Below are positions 6,820 through 7,647 of a stretch of 7,647 bases of DNA, piece by piece; the stretch's first letter is position 1; each line of letters opens with the position of its first letter. Under the pieces are notes generated by a model, which saw only the letters and a program-made list of their open reading frames with translations, was not told where the DNA came from and did not search any database. The stretch lies in contig JAQXLO010000213.1 in assembly GCA_029012165.1 (NCBI GenBank), forward strand, positions 1 to 7,647, given 5' to 3'. This DNA comes from Oscillospiraceae bacterium (lineage in GTDB: Bacteria; Bacillota; Clostridia; Oscillospirales; Acutalibacteraceae). The translations under genes were made by a program, and so were the position numbers.

Positions 6820-7557
6820 ATGGGTACAGTCGGAAAAGTTTATGCCGTCATTCTGGCCGGCGGTTCGGGCACGAGAATGCATTCCGCCATGCCGAAGCAG
6901 TTTTTGCATCTGGGCGGTATGCCGATCTTTATCCACTCCGTTAAAACGCTTCTTGCGCAGGAAAGAGTTTGTCAGCTCTGGATCGGCTCCAACGGCGATT
7001 GGCTGGAGCTTGCCAAGGAGCAGGTCGCTGAATTTTGCGGCGACGATGCACGCATCCATCTGTGCGAGGGCGGCGCAGATCGGGAGGGAACACTCCTGAA
7101 CACACTTTCCGCCATCTGCCAAAACAACACGATCGAGGACGATGACATTGTCCTGATTCATGATGCGGTGCGCCCCTTTGCCACACAGCGCATTATCCGT
7201 GATGTGATCCATGAAATGCAGTTTTGCGACGTCTGCAACACCGTAATTCCCGTCAATGACACGATCGTTCAGTCGGCGGACGGGCAGGTGATCTCCGGGA
7301 TGCCCAGACGCAGCGAACTCTTTGCCGGACAGAGTCCGCAGGGCTTTCGTATCCATGCGCTTCTGAATGCCTTTGAAAACTTGGACGCAGAAACACGCAA
7401 ACAGCTGACGGAAACGACGATGGTCTGCTATAAAAGCGGTATGCCTATCCACATCGTCCGTGGGGAATTCTTTAATTTCAAAATCACCACACCCTACGAT
7501 CTTGAAGTGGCCAGTCATATTTTGGACTTTGTGGAAGAGCAAAAACGATCGGACTGA
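6820..7557 (+). CDS. TarI/IspD-family cytidylyltransferase, TarI-like
   Basis: This 245-residue cytosolic enzyme has the usual family length. It should join CTP and a polyol or methylerythritol phosphate to give a CDP-alcohol plus pyrophosphate. Seen are the nucleotide loop LAGGSGTRM (12-20) with MPKQF (24-28, Lys26), GGADREGTLLN (84-94), HDAVRPF (114-120), NDT (146-148), GQSPQGFRI (170-178) and the C-terminal KITTPYDLEVA (221-231, Lys221). FNFKITTPYDL and GQSPQGFRI match ribitol-5-phosphate cytidylyltransferase (TarI) of Gram-positives better than IspD, where NIKVTTPEDL and a TDE motif are usual; here the matching position reads TETTMV. That makes CDP-ribitol or a similar envelope polyol the likelier product, but IspD function in the methylerythritol phosphate pathway cannot be excluded. 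The usual partner reductase TarJ is not in the window. It has its own promoter and terminator. The family is certain; the substrate is not. Confidence 0.9.
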   Translation: MGTVGKVYAVILAGGSGTRMHSAMPKQFLHLGGMPIFIHSVKTLLAQERVCQLWIGSNGDWLELAKEQVAEFCGDDARIHLCEGGADREGTLLNTLSAICQNNTIEDDDIVLIHDAVRPFATQRIIRDVIHEMQFCDVCNTVIPVNDTIVQSADGQVISGMPRRSELFAGQSPQGFRIHALLNAFENLDAETRKQLTETTMVCYKSGMPIHIVRGEFFNFKITTPYDLEVASHILDFVEEQKRSD

Positions 7558-7566
7558 GTGCATACA

Positions 7567-7605
7567 AAAAGCGATGCCTTTCGGAAAAGGAAAGACATCG
7601 CTTTT
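7567..7605. terminator. Probable bidirectional intrinsic terminator
   Basis: AAAAGCGATG (7567-7576) pairs with CATCGCTTTT (7596-7605). After one C/A mismatch, CTTTC (7578-7582) pairs with GAAAG (7590-7594), leaving a 7-base loop. On the plus strand the stem ends in TTTTATTTT; on the minus strand the A-run at 7566-7570 becomes a T-run. It starts 10 bases after the stop of the cytidylyltransferase gene and would also serve a gene converging from the right. Confidence 0.88.
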
Positions 7606-7647
7606 ATTTTGCCTCATCACGGATTTTTGTGGGATTAAAAGTTTCGG
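7604..7647 (-). CDS. Possible C-terminal end of a convergent gene, partial
   Basis: Read on the minus strand from the window edge, one frame gives 13 residues, ETFNPTKIRDEAK, followed by TAA (7606-7604). The stop sits at the edge of the terminator hairpin, just where a gene running toward the cytidylyltransferase gene would end. The hairpin's T-run on the minus strand fits this. The charged end looks like a protein C-terminus, but 13 residues cannot identify a family, and another minus-strand frame is also open across this short stretch. This is inference from context only. Confidence 0.35.
   Translation of the reverse strand, partial: ETFNPTKIRDEAK

Noticed and set aside
6466..7620. 384-residue open frame on the minus strand across the cytidylyltransferase and MBL genes
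   Set aside because: It lies opposite two well-supported plus-strand genes with intact motifs, has no recognisable domain, and its composition (Cys-, His- and Arg-rich) is typical of an antisense shadow frame.
1..7647. Mobile element, CRISPR array, toxin-antitoxin or defence genes
   Set aside because: No transposase, integrase, direct-repeat array, terminal inverted repeats or small toxin-antitoxin pair was found on either strand.

Overview
The window reads as ordinary chromosomal DNA of an anaerobic, gut-type member of the Bacillota (Clostridia, most likely Oscillospiraceae/Ruminococcaceae-like). The basis is strong AAGGAG-type ribosome binding sites, sigma-A-like promoters, moderately GC-rich coding sequence (mid-50s % by eye), and a RACo-type ferredoxin/ASKHA corrinoid-activating protein, a family typical of anaerobes using corrinoid methyl transfer. 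The assignment is inference from family resemblance, not from a marker gene. No rRNA, tRNA, IS element, CRISPR array or long repeat was found.

Layout. (A) 2-2449: two tandem, tightly coupled SDR-type (NAD(P)-dependent epimerase/dehydratase-like) genes. The first lacks its 5' end, which lies off the window. It carries a C-terminal tail of about 170 residues that includes a degenerate zinc-ribbon/treble-clef-like module. The second has an intact GxxGxxG nucleotide-binding motif but YxxxR in place of YxxxK. The unit ends at a clear intrinsic terminator (2462-2500). (B) 2515-6737: a promoter with a perfect TATAAT -10 drives a probable three-gene operon: a MATE-family efflux transporter, an overlapping (8 bp) short RACo-like 2Fe-2S/ASKHA protein, and, 14 bp further on, an MBL-fold metallohydrolase with an unassigned N-terminal region. 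(C) 6758-7605: an extended -10 promoter, then a TarI/IspD-family cytidylyltransferase that looks more like TarI than IspD, then a hairpin terminator with A- and T-rich flanks on its two sides. (D) 7604-7647: a possible C-terminal end of a convergent minus-strand gene sharing that terminator.

How the genes may work together. The two SDRs are probably co-expressed and may act on one substrate or in consecutive redox steps; the substrate cannot be read from sequence. The RACo-like protein would reductively activate a corrinoid protein, but no corrinoid protein or methyltransferase is in the window, so its partner must be elsewhere. Its coupling to a MATE exporter and an MBL hydrolase does not match a pathway I recognise. 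The cytidylyltransferase is a separate transcription unit, probably supplying a CDP-activated polyol or isoprenoid precursor for the envelope.

The most distinctive item is the SDR pair with the decayed zinc-ribbon tail. I see no convincing evidence of a wholly new system such as a defence island or mobile element.
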